A stretch of 41,175 bases of DNA from Ichthyophthirius multifiliis (taxonomy: Eukaryota; Ciliophora; Oligohymenophorea; Hymenostomatida): NCBI RefSeq assembly GCF_000220395.1, contig NW_004086966.1, positions 1 through 41,175 on the forward strand, in the 5' to 3' direction. Below the pieces are notes generated by a model that saw only the letters and a list, made by a program, of their open reading frames with translations, searched no databases and had not been told where the DNA came from. Positions 12,973-25,049 of the stretch are shown piece by piece. Each line of letters starts with the position of its first letter. Position 1 is the first letter of the stretch. A program made the position numbers and the translations under genes.

Positions 12973-13104
12973 TTATTTAATTAATTTTAATTTCTTTTTC
13001 TTTTTTTTTTAAAAAAATAATTAATTTTTTTTTCTCCTATATATAATATATATATATATATTTACATAAATTACTTTATTTTAATAATTAATATAAACAA
13101 AAAA

Positions 13105-14468
13105 ATGAATACTCCAAAAAATATAAAAATACATTATTAATTTAAAGGAAATTTCATCAAGTAAAAGTTTGAAATGAGAAATACAATTTTTTCGAAAATG
13201 TTCTTTTTATAAAACATTCAAGAAGATTTTTTTCCAAAAAAATTTTTTTCCAAAAACAATTAAAGTAATGTTTCTTAAATAAGCTAAATACAAAAATAAA
13301 ACAACAGAATTAGGTAATATAAATCTGTCGATTTAAAACCAATCAAAAGTTCGGAAAAAGATAATAATATTTAAATACTAAAAGATTAATTAAGTTAAGT
13401 CTTTTTAAAAGATTTTAAATAAAAAGTTCGTTTGTAAAACAAAAATAACGAATTTCTTCTTAATAATCTCCAAAATCAATATATTCCTGAATAAAAAGTA
13501 TCTTTTTTTTAATAAAATAAAGCAATAAATAACAAATTCAATCATTTTTATAAATCATCATCTCCTTTATAAAATAAAAATTAAATCTTTTATAAACAAG
13601 TTGTATTGACTAAAAATTATTTTTCAAAAAAGCCATCAGTAGAATAATCTCTAGATTTTTTGAAGAATAAAAAAATAATAAATAAAAATAATAAAAAATA
13701 TTCTTTAGCGTAAAAATAAAATAAAAATAAAAAATAATATAAAACAAAATAGAATACTAAATTAAAATAATTAAATTGACGAAAATTTCATAAAACAATA
13801 TTTCAAAAAAAAAGACGAACAAAAAAAATATGAACTCATTCCTTTTAAAAATACTATCAAATAATAAAATATATCTAAAAATCTTTAAATAATCATTGAA
13901 AATAATAATAATAATAACAATAATAATAAAAATCTAGAAAATATAAACACTAATACTGCTTTAAGTAAAGTAGGAACCGAGAATAATCAAAATTTACATT
14001 TTTTGATTAATATTCTCAGGAAGAAAAATTAAAAACGATTACAGATAATCTAAGCAAAAGATAAAAAAGCTATTTCTCTGATCATTTAAATAAGGATAAA
14101 CTACAAAAAACTTTTGAAAATAAATTAACTTAAGATGCATAAGATAATAATTAAATAAAACAATAAAATTTATAAGATAAAGGCAAATAAATATAAAACA
14201 GTAATTTATACTTTTAGTTATTTATTATAATTAAATAACAAACAAACAAAAGTTGAAAATAGCGGATTATTAGATTAATAAACAAAATTACAACTTTAAT
14301 AAGAAGAATCAGTTTTTTTAAAAGAAATAGAAGAAGAGAAAAAAAGGGCAAAAAAAGATAAAGTTTAATATTTAAGAAAGCAATTAATTGATGCAATCCA
14401 TTATTTGAAAAGATTAAAATTAAAGCCTATAGATGTAATTATAAATATATAATTATATATATATATAC

Positions 14469-14538
<70 letters not shown>

Positions 14539-15243
14539 ATATTCGTATATTTATATATTTTATTTTCTACTTAAATAAAAAAATAGATTATGGAAAATAA
14601 AGTATTTAGTACAGAACCTTATTCTCACCCAAAATCAATTGAATTTTTTACTGCTGTAAAGTTAAATCATCTATAAAAAGTTAAAGAATTTTTAAATGAT
14701 AACAAGTATTTAGTTTATTCTTATGATTATGTATTTTTGTTATTTTTTTTTTTAATAATAAAATCAATATTTATATTTATTAATCACAAAAAGGTCTATT
14801 TGACTGCTTTACATTGGGCTGCTAAAAGAGGAAATTCTTAAATATCAGAAGTTCTAATAAAATATGGAGCTGATGTCAATTCTCGTGATATTGTAATATA
14901 ATTTTATTGATTTTTTTTTTTATATAATTTTTTTATAAATAAAGATAGGAAGAACTCCCTTATTATTAGCTATAAATAAAGGTCATGATGAAATTGTATA
15001 AGTAACTTTTTATTTTCAACTATATTTCGATTTATTATTATTTTTCAATAGATTTTATTAGAAAATAAGGCATCTCCTTGGTCAGATGAGACTATTGATT
15101 ATAAAATTGCAGCAAAATAATTTCCTAAAATAGCTAGAAATTTAGATAGATTTAGAAAAATACATATTATTGTTACTTTAACTCCTTTTACTTAAAAAGA
15201 AAATATGTGGGATAGATAAATTTAACTATTGAGATTTTCTTGA
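13105..15243 (+). CDS. Coiled-coil plus ankyrin-repeat protein
   Basis: Eight exons give 549 residues. Introns are 13639-13708, 13970-14019, 14201-14252, 14435-14586, 14731-14793, 14893-14944 and 15002-15051, all GT..AG, and every junction restores the frame. Residues 1-300 are basic, Asn/Gln/Lys-rich low complexity with an Asn run. A charged helix (EIEEEKKRAKK) follows at about 345-385. About 390-490 hold ankyrin repeats with the signature pieces TALHWAAKRGN, GADVNSRD, GRTPLLLAINKGH and IVQILLENKA. Ankyrin repeats are protein-binding scaffolds; the partner is unknown. Three short introns fall at or near ankyrin-repeat boundaries. The join between the low-complexity half and the ankyrin half (intron at 14435) is in frame, but two separate genes cannot be fully excluded. 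Confidence 0.8.
14446..14560 (+). repeat. AT/ATGT microsatellite inside an intron
   Basis: This is an (AT)n stretch with interspersed ACATAT and GTATAT units, filling most of the 152-nt intron of the ankyrin gene. Confidence 0.8.
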
Positions 15244-15558
15244 AATTGATTAGTTTAGATTTTTTATTTTTAATTAAAACTAAAAAACTATGTTTTTTTT
15301 TATTTTTATTGTTTTAAAATCTATTTATTGATATTTTTTTTATGTTTTTAATTACTAAATAAATAATCTACTAAAAAAAATAAAATTTTATAAAAAAAAA
15401 AAAAAGTATATAAAAAAAATAAAAACTATTAATTAAATTTTATCCATAAAATAAATTAATATTTTTTTTTTTTTAAACAAAAAAAAAAAAGTTAAAATTA
15501 GAACAAAAAAAAAATATATAATTGTATGCTCTACAATAATTAATAATAAAAAGAATAT
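15244..15558. other. Intergenic spacer
   Basis: A head-to-tail spacer of about 315 bases between the ankyrin and ubiquitin-protease genes. It is A/T homopolymer-rich and no gene or motif was seen. Confidence 0.6.
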
Positions 15559-16319
15559 ATGTCGAATTCAATAAGGATAAGAAATATAAATAATAATTAA
15601 GCATCAGGGTTCGAATCGTATAATTCTTAAATTAATTCTAATTATCCTGCAAATCTTTAATATAATCAATACAGTTTATAATGCAATAACTATTAAAATA
15701 CTACTTCTACTACTACTAATACTAATTATTTAGGCAATTAGTATAATAATAATAATTTAAATTAAATAAAAAATTATTAACCATTATAATTATCATAAAA
15801 ATATTCAAACGAAAGTACTTCTTTGTTAAAAAATTCAAGTAAAGATAATAATACTAATAATATATTTCAAAAAAAAAAAAAAAAAAGAGCATAATAGTAT
15901 TCACCACTATGTGTAAAAAAAACAGTATAAAATAATTCAAAAGAATATAATATTAAAAATTCAGTAAATAAAAATAATTAAAAAGTGAATATTTTAAAAG
16001 TAGGCTTAAATAATATTGGAAATACATGCTATATGTGCATTAATATTTATTTTATATTTTTTCTTAAATAAATAAAAAAAAGGAATTCAGCTTTGTAATG
16101 TCTATTTAATTGTCGATAATTAGTTAATTATTTCAACTAAAATAAACATATATTAGAAACTAATTCTAAAAATCAAGGCGTTTCAGATGAATTTGCAAAA
16201 CTTATTTAAAAGATGTCTCAAAATAATAAAACTTAACCTGAAAAACCTTATGAATTGAAACAAAAAATAGGTATTTTTAAAAATAATATTCTATTATTAT
16301 AATTACTATTACTATTATT

Positions 16320-16376
<57 letters not shown>

Positions 16377-17315
16377 TATACATTTAAAAACATAGAAAAA
16401 ATATCCTCATAATTCAAAGGAAGTGGATAATAAGATTCTCAAGAATTTCTAAGAACCTTACTAGAAGCTTTAAATGATGATTTAAATAGAGTTCAAGGTA
16501 AAAAGCCATACAAAGAGCTATAAGCAGATATATAAAAATAAACCCTACAATAAATAGTATAATATAATAAAAATTAAAATTATAAAATAAAAAAATAAGA
16601 GTGATTCATGGTTTTAATATTATAAAGATCGAGATAATAGTATAATAACAGATTTATTTACAGGTTAATTACTTAGTATAGTAACTTGTTAGAAATGTAA
16701 TAACCCATCAATAACATTTGATAATTTTATGGATTTATCTTTAAGTTTTACAAACAGTTTCCGTTATGGATTAGATTATAGACTAGAACGATTAATCGAA
16801 TAATTTTTAAAGGAAGAATTCTTGATTATACTTATAATTGTACTAATTGTAAAGACTAAAAAAATCCAAAAGATAATTCCATATCTGGAGACTACCTAAT
16901 ATTCTAGTAATTCATATTAAAAGATTCCATTTCGGGACTACTAGAAGAGAAAAGCTTACCCATAATATCACTTTTCCTATTTAAGGTTTAGATATGGGAT
17001 AATTTATTAACTAATCAAGTAATTTGTATTAATGATTATTTTTTATTTTATATAGAGGACAAAAGTATACAAAATTGTATTTATGATCTTATTGGAATAA
17101 CAAATCATATGGGAAGCTTATATGGAGGACATTATTTTGCAGAATGTAAGAATCCTATTGATGGTACTTGGAATGAATTTAATGATTCTATTTGTAAAGA
17201 AATAGATATTAAAAATAAAGGATATACTACTATCGGTTCTGCTGAACCTTATTTACTTTTTTATTAAAAAAGAGATTGTATGTATGACGAATAAACTTAT
17301 TTTTAATAATAATGA
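15559..17315 (+). CDS. Ubiquitin-specific protease (USP/UBP, peptidase C19)
   Basis: Five exons with introns 16035-16082, 16271-16395, 16557-16599 and 17019-17055 (the last only 37 nt). The Cys box NNIGNTCYMNSALQCL has the catalytic Cys near residue 157. QQDSQEF follows, then two Cys-pair zinc-ribbon halves (TCQKC and NCTNCK), the conserved WRLPNILVIHIKRF block, the His box GSLYGGHYF, and W.EFND supplying the third catalytic residue. It should cleave ubiquitin from proteins. The first 150 residues are Asn/Ser/Gln-rich. Two shifts of reading frame occur in exon 4, at or near a T5 run (16804-16808) and an A7 run (16858-16864). Both are resolved by one extra base, and conserved motifs lie on each side, so they look like base-count errors. 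With them the protein is 501 residues. Confidence 0.9.
16323..16377 (+). repeat. TTA microsatellite in a protease-gene intron
   Basis: About 18 near-perfect ATT/TTA triplets inside the 125-nt second intron of the ubiquitin-protease gene. Confidence 0.9.
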
Positions 17316-17523
17316 GGAAAAAAATATAAAAAGCTAATTAAATATTTTATATATACATTTATATATTTAATTAAAATAGACTAAAAATAAAAAAAAATTA
17401 TTTAAATTATCATATAAATAATATTATATAATTGTAATCATAAATTAAATAAATATAAAAAAATATATTAATATTTTTATATTAATTATTTTATTTAATT
17501 AATAATAAATAAAATAAATTAAA

Positions 17524-18780
17524 ATGACCTTTCTTTTCAACAAAATATATAAAAAAACTTCTAATAAACAAACAGAATTGGAAAAAGTTTTATAAAAAAC
17601 GACAATATTAAACAAAAACTATTAAAAATTAGAACAAAATAATATAATTTAATTGTTAATACACTTATAAGATAAAAACTAATAAAAAAAAGACGAAAAA
17701 ACAATTAATTTTTTCGATTATATAATATAACAAGAAGAAATAAATTACAAAACTTAATTAAAATTTCTATATATAATTCATAAATTTACAAAGTTTATAG
17801 GATCATATTTTTCTGATTTTTTTTTAAAATATAATCCTATTTAATTACGCATAGATATAAAATAAGAAGTAAATAAATAAAAACCACAAAATAAAATGAA
17901 ATACTAATATTTAATTAAAGAGTATATAATAAAGGATTATTATGATTATTTAATGCGACTTTCCCTTAATATAGAAATATATTTATAATGTATAGCCTCT
18001 TCTATTCAAACGAATCACAGTGAATATGGAATTAACTAAAATTCTATAATAAATTAAGAACAAGAAATATAAGAAAATATTTAAAATTAATTAATTATAG
18101 GATTTAAAGTGAATAATTTACTAAATTTTCTTATCTAAAATTTAAAATAAACGCTTATTATTTGCGAATAATATATGGGTTTATATATTATAGAAAGTAT
18201 TAGTTAATTAATTTATTAGGATTGTGTTATTTATTATAATTATTTGGACAATACTATCTTTTAAATAAGTGAAAAATATGACTCTTTATAAGAAGAAGAA
18301 TAAATTTAATTTTATGAACTTTTATTCGAATGTATTCGTATATATTAAGTACTTTAAGAGAAATAAAAGTATTTCTAAGATTTAAAAAAACCAAAAAGAA
18401 ATAATATTTCTCTTGAAAAAATAAAACAAATCGATAGAAATTAAATGAGAATTTAATTAAAAAATAAGTAGTATTAAAGATAAAGAAAGAATGAAAGATT
18501 GTTTGAGAAAGAAAAATTATTTGTTAATAATATAACAAAGTTCAAGTTTACATCTCTTACAGAAAGATAAATAAATAAATTATAAATTAAAAAATAAAAC
18601 ACTGTTAATTTAATGTAGAAGGAACATATTAAAGAAGATATAAACGAAGATGAAAACGAAACTTAAGATTTAAAAGAATAGAATTTCAAATCAAGTTTTC
18701 ATAGTAATGATTAATAAAACTTAAATAAAGAAAAAATTATAAGTAATTAAGGAAATTGTTAAACATAGGAAAATTTTTGA
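17524..18780 (+). CDS. ANTH-domain protein (AP180/CALM-like)
   Basis: An intronless frame encodes 418 residues ending in TGA. The N-terminal 300 residues are an all-helical solenoid resembling the ANTH domain: an early helix with LEKVLQKTT, then the typical long helix pair around FLYIIHKFTKFI and YLQCIASSIQ. ANTH domains bind phosphatidylinositol bisphosphate and clathrin adaptors during coated-vesicle formation. The C-terminal 110 residues are charged, Gln/Asn-rich and disordered, as in AP180 proteins. I see no clear NPF or clathrin-box motif. The similarity is by helix pattern rather than invariant residues, so another helical-solenoid family remains possible. The upstream spacer is 208 bases. 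Confidence 0.6.
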
Positions 18781-19112
18781 AATCGAGTATTTCTTTTAAA
18801 AAAATCTATTATATTTAATAGACTCTATTAAACTTGTAATATAGATAATAAAAACAAAAAATAATATTATTTATAAATATTTTGTAATAATAATTAAAAT
18901 GAAATTTTTATTAATATAATTTATCAAAATAATTAAAATATATAAATAAAATAATAAATCCGAATAAATAACATAAATATAAAATATATATAAAATTATT
19001 AATATTTAATTATTATTTTATTTTTTAAATAATCTATTTATTAACAAAAAAAAAGATTTTTTTCATAATAAATTAAAAAAAATTAAATAAACAAAAAATA
19101 AAATAACTAAAT
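18781..19112. other. Intergenic spacer
   Basis: About 330 bases of A/T-rich DNA between the ANTH-like and seryl-tRNA synthetase genes. It should hold the synthetase promoter; nothing specific is visible. Confidence 0.6.
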
Positions 19113-19345
19113 ATGGGTTTAGACATAAACGAATTCAGACCAGAAAGAGGTAATTTAAAATATATATAACAAGAAAAAATAAAATACAGTTAATTATATT
19201 AAAAAAAGGAGGTAATCCTAACAAGGTAAGGGAATCATAAAAAAAAAGAAACGCAAAAATAGAATTAGTAGATGAAGTAATAGCATTAGATAAGGGGTGG
19301 GTTAAAAGTATTAAAAATAATAATAAAAACATATAAATATATATA

Positions 19346-19395
<50 letters not shown>

Positions 19396-21075
19396 TATAT
19401 ATATATATTTATTTATTTTATTTTTTTTACAATATAATTTTTAATAATATATATAAAAAAGCTTAATTCAATTATGAAGCAGCTCGAAAAGAACTTAATG
19501 AAAAGAAGAAACTAATTGGAGAAAGAAAAAAAGCTAATAAAAATGACACTTGCGATGAATTAATGAAAGAAAAAGAAGAGATAGAATAGAAAATCGAATA
19601 GTTATAATAAATTAATGTCTAAGCAAAATTAAATCTTGATGAAAAATTAAAAAAAATAGGAAATATAGTTCACGATACTGTTCCAGTTGATAATAACGAA
19701 GATAATAATCGTATAGAACGTACATGGGGTGAAAAAAGAATATTGTAAATAGATGAAACGCCTGGAAAAGCTCATCATCATTAAATTTTATATATGCTAG
19801 ATGGATTTGATTAAAAAAGAGGTATTTCTATTTTAAAAAAGATATATAATTGATTTATAAATATATATTTTATATATATTTATATTTATATATATTTTAT
19901 ATATTTATATTTATATATATTTATATTTATATTTATATTTATATTTATATTTATATTTATATTTTTTTTATAGGTTCTAAAGTTGTAGGACATAGAGGAT
20001 ATTATTTAAAGAATTACGGCGTTATTTTAGTTTAAGCCCTTTTAAATTTCGGTTAATAATTTTTAATGAAAAAAGCATATACTCCTATTTAAACTCCTTT
20101 CTTTATGAAAAAATCAATTATGGCTGAAACTTGTTAACTTTCAGATTTTGATGATTAATTATATAAAGTAATTATTTATCTATATTGCTTTTTAAATATT
20201 CTATTTTTTTTATTACTTTTGTTATTTAAAAAAAAAAAAAAATGCCATAATTTATTTTTTTTATTTTCGCATTTTTTTGTTTATTATACTTTTAAAGAAA
20301 AAAATTAAATAATATAAATAAATATTAAATCTTATATAGTTATAATATATAAATATATATATATATATATTAATATAAAAAGGTAGAATGTGGTAAACCC
20401 GAAGAATCCAAAGAAGGAAAAACTGAATAAACCGAAGATTTTTATTTAATTGCCACATCCGAATAACCTATTTCTGCCTATCATGGTGGCGAATACATTG
20501 ACAACAAAGAACTTCCCATTCGTTATGCTGGACTCTCTTCGTGCTTCAGAAAGGAAGCAGGAGCAGCTGGTAAGGAAACCTGGGGTATTTATCGAGTACA
20601 TTAATTTGAAAAAATAGAATAATTTGTCCTCTGTAAGCCTGAAGATTCATGGCAAGAACTTGAAAACATGATTAAAATATCCGAAGAATTCATGCAAGCA
20701 CTTGGACTTCCTTACAGAATCGTAAATATAGTTTCTGGAGCTTTAAATGACGCTGCGGCTAAAAAATATGACTTAGAAGCCTGGTTCCCTGGTTATAGTT
20801 AATATAAGGAATTAGTTTCTTGTTCAAACTGCACAGATTTCTAATCTAGAGGTTTAAATGTTACCACAGGAGATGTCAAAGATAAAAAAGCAGAAAAAGT
20901 CTTTGTTCATATGCTTAATGGTACTCTATGTGCAGCTTAAAGAACACTTACTTGTATTTTGGAAAATTACTAAGAAAAAGATGGAGTGAGAGTTCCTTAA
21001 GTATTATAACCTTTTGTTGGAGTAGATTTTATTCCCTATAGATAAGGTATGCCTAAGAAAAATGAATTTTAATGA
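19113..21075 (+). CDS. serS: Seryl-tRNA synthetase, cytosolic
   Basis: Five exons (19113-19149, 19209-19307, 19462-19821, 19974-20167, 20383-21075) encode 460 residues. The start [16 protein letters not shown] matches the eukaryotic SerRS N terminus. Residues about 30-130 form the antiparallel coiled coil that grips the long variable arm of tRNA-Ser. Class II catalytic motifs follow: a motif 1 region near YTPIQTPFF, motif 2 with [12 protein letters not shown], and motif 3 with [13 protein letters not shown]. The enzyme attaches serine to tRNA-Ser. Gln residues within conserved blocks are encoded by TAA, which independently confirms the code. The last exon is visibly richer in G/C-ending codons than neighbouring genes, as expected for a highly expressed gene. 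The length is normal for the family. Confidence 0.97.
19862..19965 (+). repeat. TATATTTA-type minisatellite in a SerRS intron
   Basis: Tandem TATATT/TATTTA units fill most of the third intron (19822-19973) of the seryl-tRNA synthetase gene. The array lies before the TTTTTTTATAG acceptor. Confidence 0.85.
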
Positions 21076-22620
21076 AAATTTTAAGTCTTTTTATTTTTTT
21101 ATGTAATTCTATTTAATAAAAAATTATTAATTGTTTTTTAGGGAATAATTCTAAATAATTAATTTTTTAATTTATATAGATTATATATATTTTTTTATAA
21201 ATAATATATATTTTATGAAATTTTTATATTTGCTTTAATTAAATTAGAAAAAATGGAAAAGTATATTGATTTAATATATAATAATATATATATATATAAA
21301 TATATATATAATTATATTTATATATAATTTATTTAAATAAATATAAAAAAGCATAATATCTTTAATATTTTTTATTAGTATTAACTAAAAAAAAGACGAC
21401 AATATACAAAATATAGTCAATTTAAAGCATTATTTAATATAATTTTATTTAATTTAATTTTTCATATTATAAAGACTAAGAATCTTTTTATTAAGATCTG
21501 ATTTTTTATAGAAAAGGCTTTATCTATTTTTTTAACAATTATCTTTAAAAGAATTCATATTTAAATTCTGATTTTTATTATGTAAAAATATTAAATGATT
21601 TCTTTAAAATTAGGAATATCTTCAATTAATTGATAAAATCGCATTTATTTAAATTAAGTTAACTAAAAATTCAAGAATATTTACAACAAAAAGCTTAAAA
21701 GTAACTTAATAATATCAAATTTAATTTTAAAAATAAATACAAGTAAATTTAAAAGTTTCTTAAACATTAATTACAAGCATTTAAATATGATATTATTATA
21801 TTTTTTATAAATAATCATATCCGAACGATTTTTTAATAAGTAAAAGCAAAACATTATGAATAAAAAATACATTTTTTAATCTTAATTTCTATTCTAAGTT
21901 TAATTTTCTTTCCCTATTTTAAGAATTTCTAAAATTGATATATATAAAAGCCTTTTGGAGTAAAGAAAGTATTCGAAGAAGTTAAATTTCCATGAAAAAT
22001 ATTATTCTTAGATAAAAAAAGTGCTTATATTTATGATTTTAAATAATATATGCCATAATTCTTCCTTACTTAAAAATAAAATTATTTTATTCTTTTATAT
22101 TTATAAATTTAAAGTTTGAGGAATAATGATATTCCTAAAAAATTACTTTATTTTAATTTGAAAATTATAAAAAAAACTTGACTTTCATTAAAATATTATA
22201 AATGAATTTTTAATATATTTTAAATCTGATATATTTTAGTGTTTTATTACATTTTTTAAGAAATAAATGCAATTATTAATATATATATTAAAGTTTTTTT
22301 ATTTTAATATATATATATATATATATTATTTTCTTATATATATCTTTAGATATAGTATCTATTTTGTCATATATAAATGTATATTAAATCATCTAAAAAT
22401 TTACAAGATATATTTTAATTCACATCTATTTTTATTAAATTTTTAATTAACTTTTTTTTTTTTTTTTTTTGATAAAAACAAAAAATAACTAAGAAAAATT
22501 TAATTAATAAATTATATATATAATTAATTAAAGATATATACTATTTTATTAAAAACTAAAAATTAAAAAAATAATAAGTTAAAAATAATAAACTAAAATT
22601 ATAAAAAAAAAATTAAAATA
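21076..22620. other. AT-rich intergenic region, one doubtful open frame
   Basis: About 1.5 kb between the SerRS and L7-family genes. A minus-strand ATG frame (22056-21715, 113 residues, hydrophobic then basic) and overlapping plus-strand frames are open. However, with TGA as the only stop and very low G content, frames of this size are expected by chance. AT microsatellites occur near 21287-21300 and 22309-22327. I call no gene here. Confidence 0.5.
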
Positions 22621-23660
22621 ATGGACAATTAAGTTGAGTAATAATATATAAAAAATAAAATTAAAACATAAATCAACAAATCTAATATAAAAAACTAGAA
22701 AAAAATACATCGCAGCAGATATTTTAAGAAAAAGAAAATAAAATGTTGAAAGAATTTAACACAAAGTTCAAACAAAAATCCAAAGATTAAAAGAAAGAAA
22801 ATAGAGGCCTGAAAATAAGCATCTAACTCCTGAATTTTTAGTTTAAAATTACAAAGCTTAATAATAAGCATACTCTAGATTTAAAAAAAGAGTATAAAAT
22901 AATAAAACTAATCTTTTTTATTTATTAAAAAAAATAAAGTCATTAAAACTAGCTAGATCAGATGAAGAATTTTAAAAAGATAGACTTTTATTAGTATTAA
23001 GAATCAGAGGGTAACTATTATTATTTATATATAGAATACTAAAAAGAGAAAAAAAAAAAAAAAAAAAGTAGTTAAAGATATTTCTGAATAATAAAAGAAA
23101 ATCTTAAAACAATTTAAACTTCCAGAAATAAACAGTGCGACATTTTTAAAAGTCGATATTAAAACTTTAAAAAGATTGAAAAGAGTTGAAAATTATATTA
23201 CTTATGGGTAATAATATACTTATTATATTAAATTCATATTTTATTTCATTTTTTTAATAAAATAAAAACTAGTTATCCTTCAAGAAAAGTTATTTCTGAA
23301 TTAATATATAAAAAATGCTACGCAAAAATTAAAGGATAAAGAGAACATATTGATAATAATAAAAAAGTAGAAGATAATTTAGGAGATAAAGGAATAATTT
23401 GTTTAGAAGATTTAGTAAATGAGATTGTTGATATAGGTCCTAACTTTAAGGAAGTTATGAAATTCATATGGTAATATATTTTTAATAATTAACAAAAAAA
23501 AAAAAAAAGCTTATTTACATATTTTTATATAAGGACTTTTAAATTAACTAATAAATAAGATGGATGGGATTAAAAGAAAATTATTAAACCTTTTGATAAA
23601 GGAGGAGAATGGGGAAATAGAGAAGATAAAATTAATAATTTAGTGTTTTCAATGATATGA
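22621..23660 (+). CDS. Ribosomal protein L7/uL30 family, probably Rlp7-like biogenesis factor
   Basis: Five exons with introns 22638-22698, 23011-23048, 23208-23272 and 23471-23533 encode 270 residues. After the short first exon the protein has the basic L7 N-terminal helix (ADILRKRKQ), the uL30 fold opening at LLLVLRIRG, then VENYITYGYPS, DKGIICLEDLVNEI and the C-terminal GNREDKINNLV. True L7 sits in the 60S subunit. Rlp7/RPL7L1 acts in large-subunit assembly in the nucleolus. The sequence is too divergent in the middle (for example CYAKIKGQREHID) for a normal L7, which favours the Rlp7 type. The junction at 23048 leads into an A-rich stretch read as six Lys; homopolymer length makes that exact boundary uncertain. 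Confidence 0.82.
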
Positions 23661-23800
23661 TATAATAAATATAGAAATAATTTTTTTAAAAAAAAAATAT
23701 AAAATATTTATTTATTTATAAATTCATTTATTTTTAATATTAATAGAAATTTAAACTTAAAATTAATTTTTTTTTTTTTTTTTTATTAATTTTTTAAAAA

Positions 23801-23832
<32 letters not shown>

Positions 23833-23896
23833 GATATATATATATTTTTATATAATATTAAGAAAGTAAAAAATAATAATAAAATTAAAAAAATAA
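23661..23896. other. Convergent spacer between the L7-family and zinc-finger genes
   Basis: About 236 bases of A/T-rich DNA with (AT)n at about 23803-23850, shared by the 3' ends of two converging genes. Confidence 0.6.
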
Positions 23897-25049
23897 TCAA
23901 TTATTAATTTATTAATATTAATCTTATGTAAAGTAATTTTCTTCAAAAGAACTTGCCGAATTTCTTATTAATGAATCACTATAGCTATTAATTTTTTTGT
24001 TTATTTTTTTTAAAGTGGATCTTTCAAACTCTTCTTTTTTATTATTTTCTTCACAATCGAAAATTATTCTTGCACAAGAATATTTATTTGCATACATCCA
24101 ATTTACTATAATTTTCATTAAATAACATGAATTCTTAAGTCCGTTTATTTCAGGTCCAACTACTTTTAGATCTCCCAAATTTATCAAATCTTTATTATAA
24201 TAATTAGGCAATATTTCAGTTATAAATGTATTTGATATTTATGCTATATTTTTAGCTGTATTTATTGAACAAAAGTCTTTTGAACTATTATTATTTATTT
24301 TATCTTCACATATAATTTATCCGTACTCATTTAAACATTTTATAAGTAAAATTACAAATACAGCAGTTTCTATCAATTATTAAGGATTCAAAATAATACT
24401 TACTTATATCATAAAAGTTGCTAGAACTTAATAAATATTTTATTATTTTTATTCTGAGTAAAATTAATCTTCACGAGTAATTTATTAATCGAATTCCGAC
24501 GATATATTTAATATTATATAATGTTAGAAAGTCTAAAATAGTTTATTATATTCATCATTTAGAACAAAGTAGTGCTTTATATAATTATCATCTATAATAT
24601 ATTAATAGTTATTATTATTATTGCATTCAATTTTCTTTTATTTTATATTTAATAAAAATTTTTAATATTTTATTACTTCATTAGTATTTCTTTAAAAAAA
24701 TGCTTAAATATCATTTAAAATGCTTTAAACATTTTCAGTGTTTTGATTTTACTATTTTAATAACAAATATATAATTAACAATTAATAAATATGTATATAA
24801 TTTAAATTTATAATTTTTTGTTACATATTTCAATAGGTTTTTCTTTTTCTAGATTACATTACTTTATTTATGTTTAGTTTTATAATGAGTATATAACGCG
24901 GAATAGCTTAAATACTTTTTTCCACATTCACAAACATAATTTCTATTTGCTTAGTCGTCAGAGCGAATTCTTTATTTTCTTTAAATTTAATTATTTTTTA
25001 ACTTTTTATTAATATTATTTTATTCCATAGTACTTAATTAACTTTCCAT
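23897..25049 (-). CDS. Zinc-finger protein, paralogue B, with a contracted Cys pair
   Basis: Two exons (25049-24825 and 24751-23897) with a 73-nt intron encode 359 residues. The finger at about residues 34-55 reads CECGKKY ... LYTHYKTKH. It is clearly homologous to the finger of the gene at 12169-12972, but the Cys pair is Cys-X1-Cys instead of Cys-X2-Cys. As in that gene, a long helical C-terminal region of unknown family follows, here longer and with an Asn run. The contracted pair may weaken zinc binding. A consensus-like 34-nt GT..AG segment at 24370-24403 is not an intron, because removing it breaks the frame. Function is unknown. Confidence 0.8.

Noticed and set aside
14201-14217. A 17-nt GT..AG intron, as in Stentor
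   Set aside because: Using the AG at 14252 (52 nt) restores the frame and matches the other introns; a 17-nt intron does not fit the set.
15600-15625. GGTTCGAATCG resembling a tRNA B box
   Set aside because: It lies in the first coding exon of the ubiquitin protease, has no matching A box at the right distance and no cloverleaf around it.
16557-16599. Third frameshift in the ubiquitin protease
   Set aside because: The shift is fully explained by a 43-nt GT..AG intron that joins LQQI to the conserved SDSWF block.
21715-22056. Minus-strand frame of 113 residues
   Set aside because: With TGA as sole stop and very little G, frames of this length are expected by chance; no domain, and plus-strand frames overlap it equally well.
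24370-24403. Consensus-like GTAAGT..AG segment in the second zinc-finger gene
   Set aside because: Its 34-nt length would break a frame that is open and protein-like on both sides.
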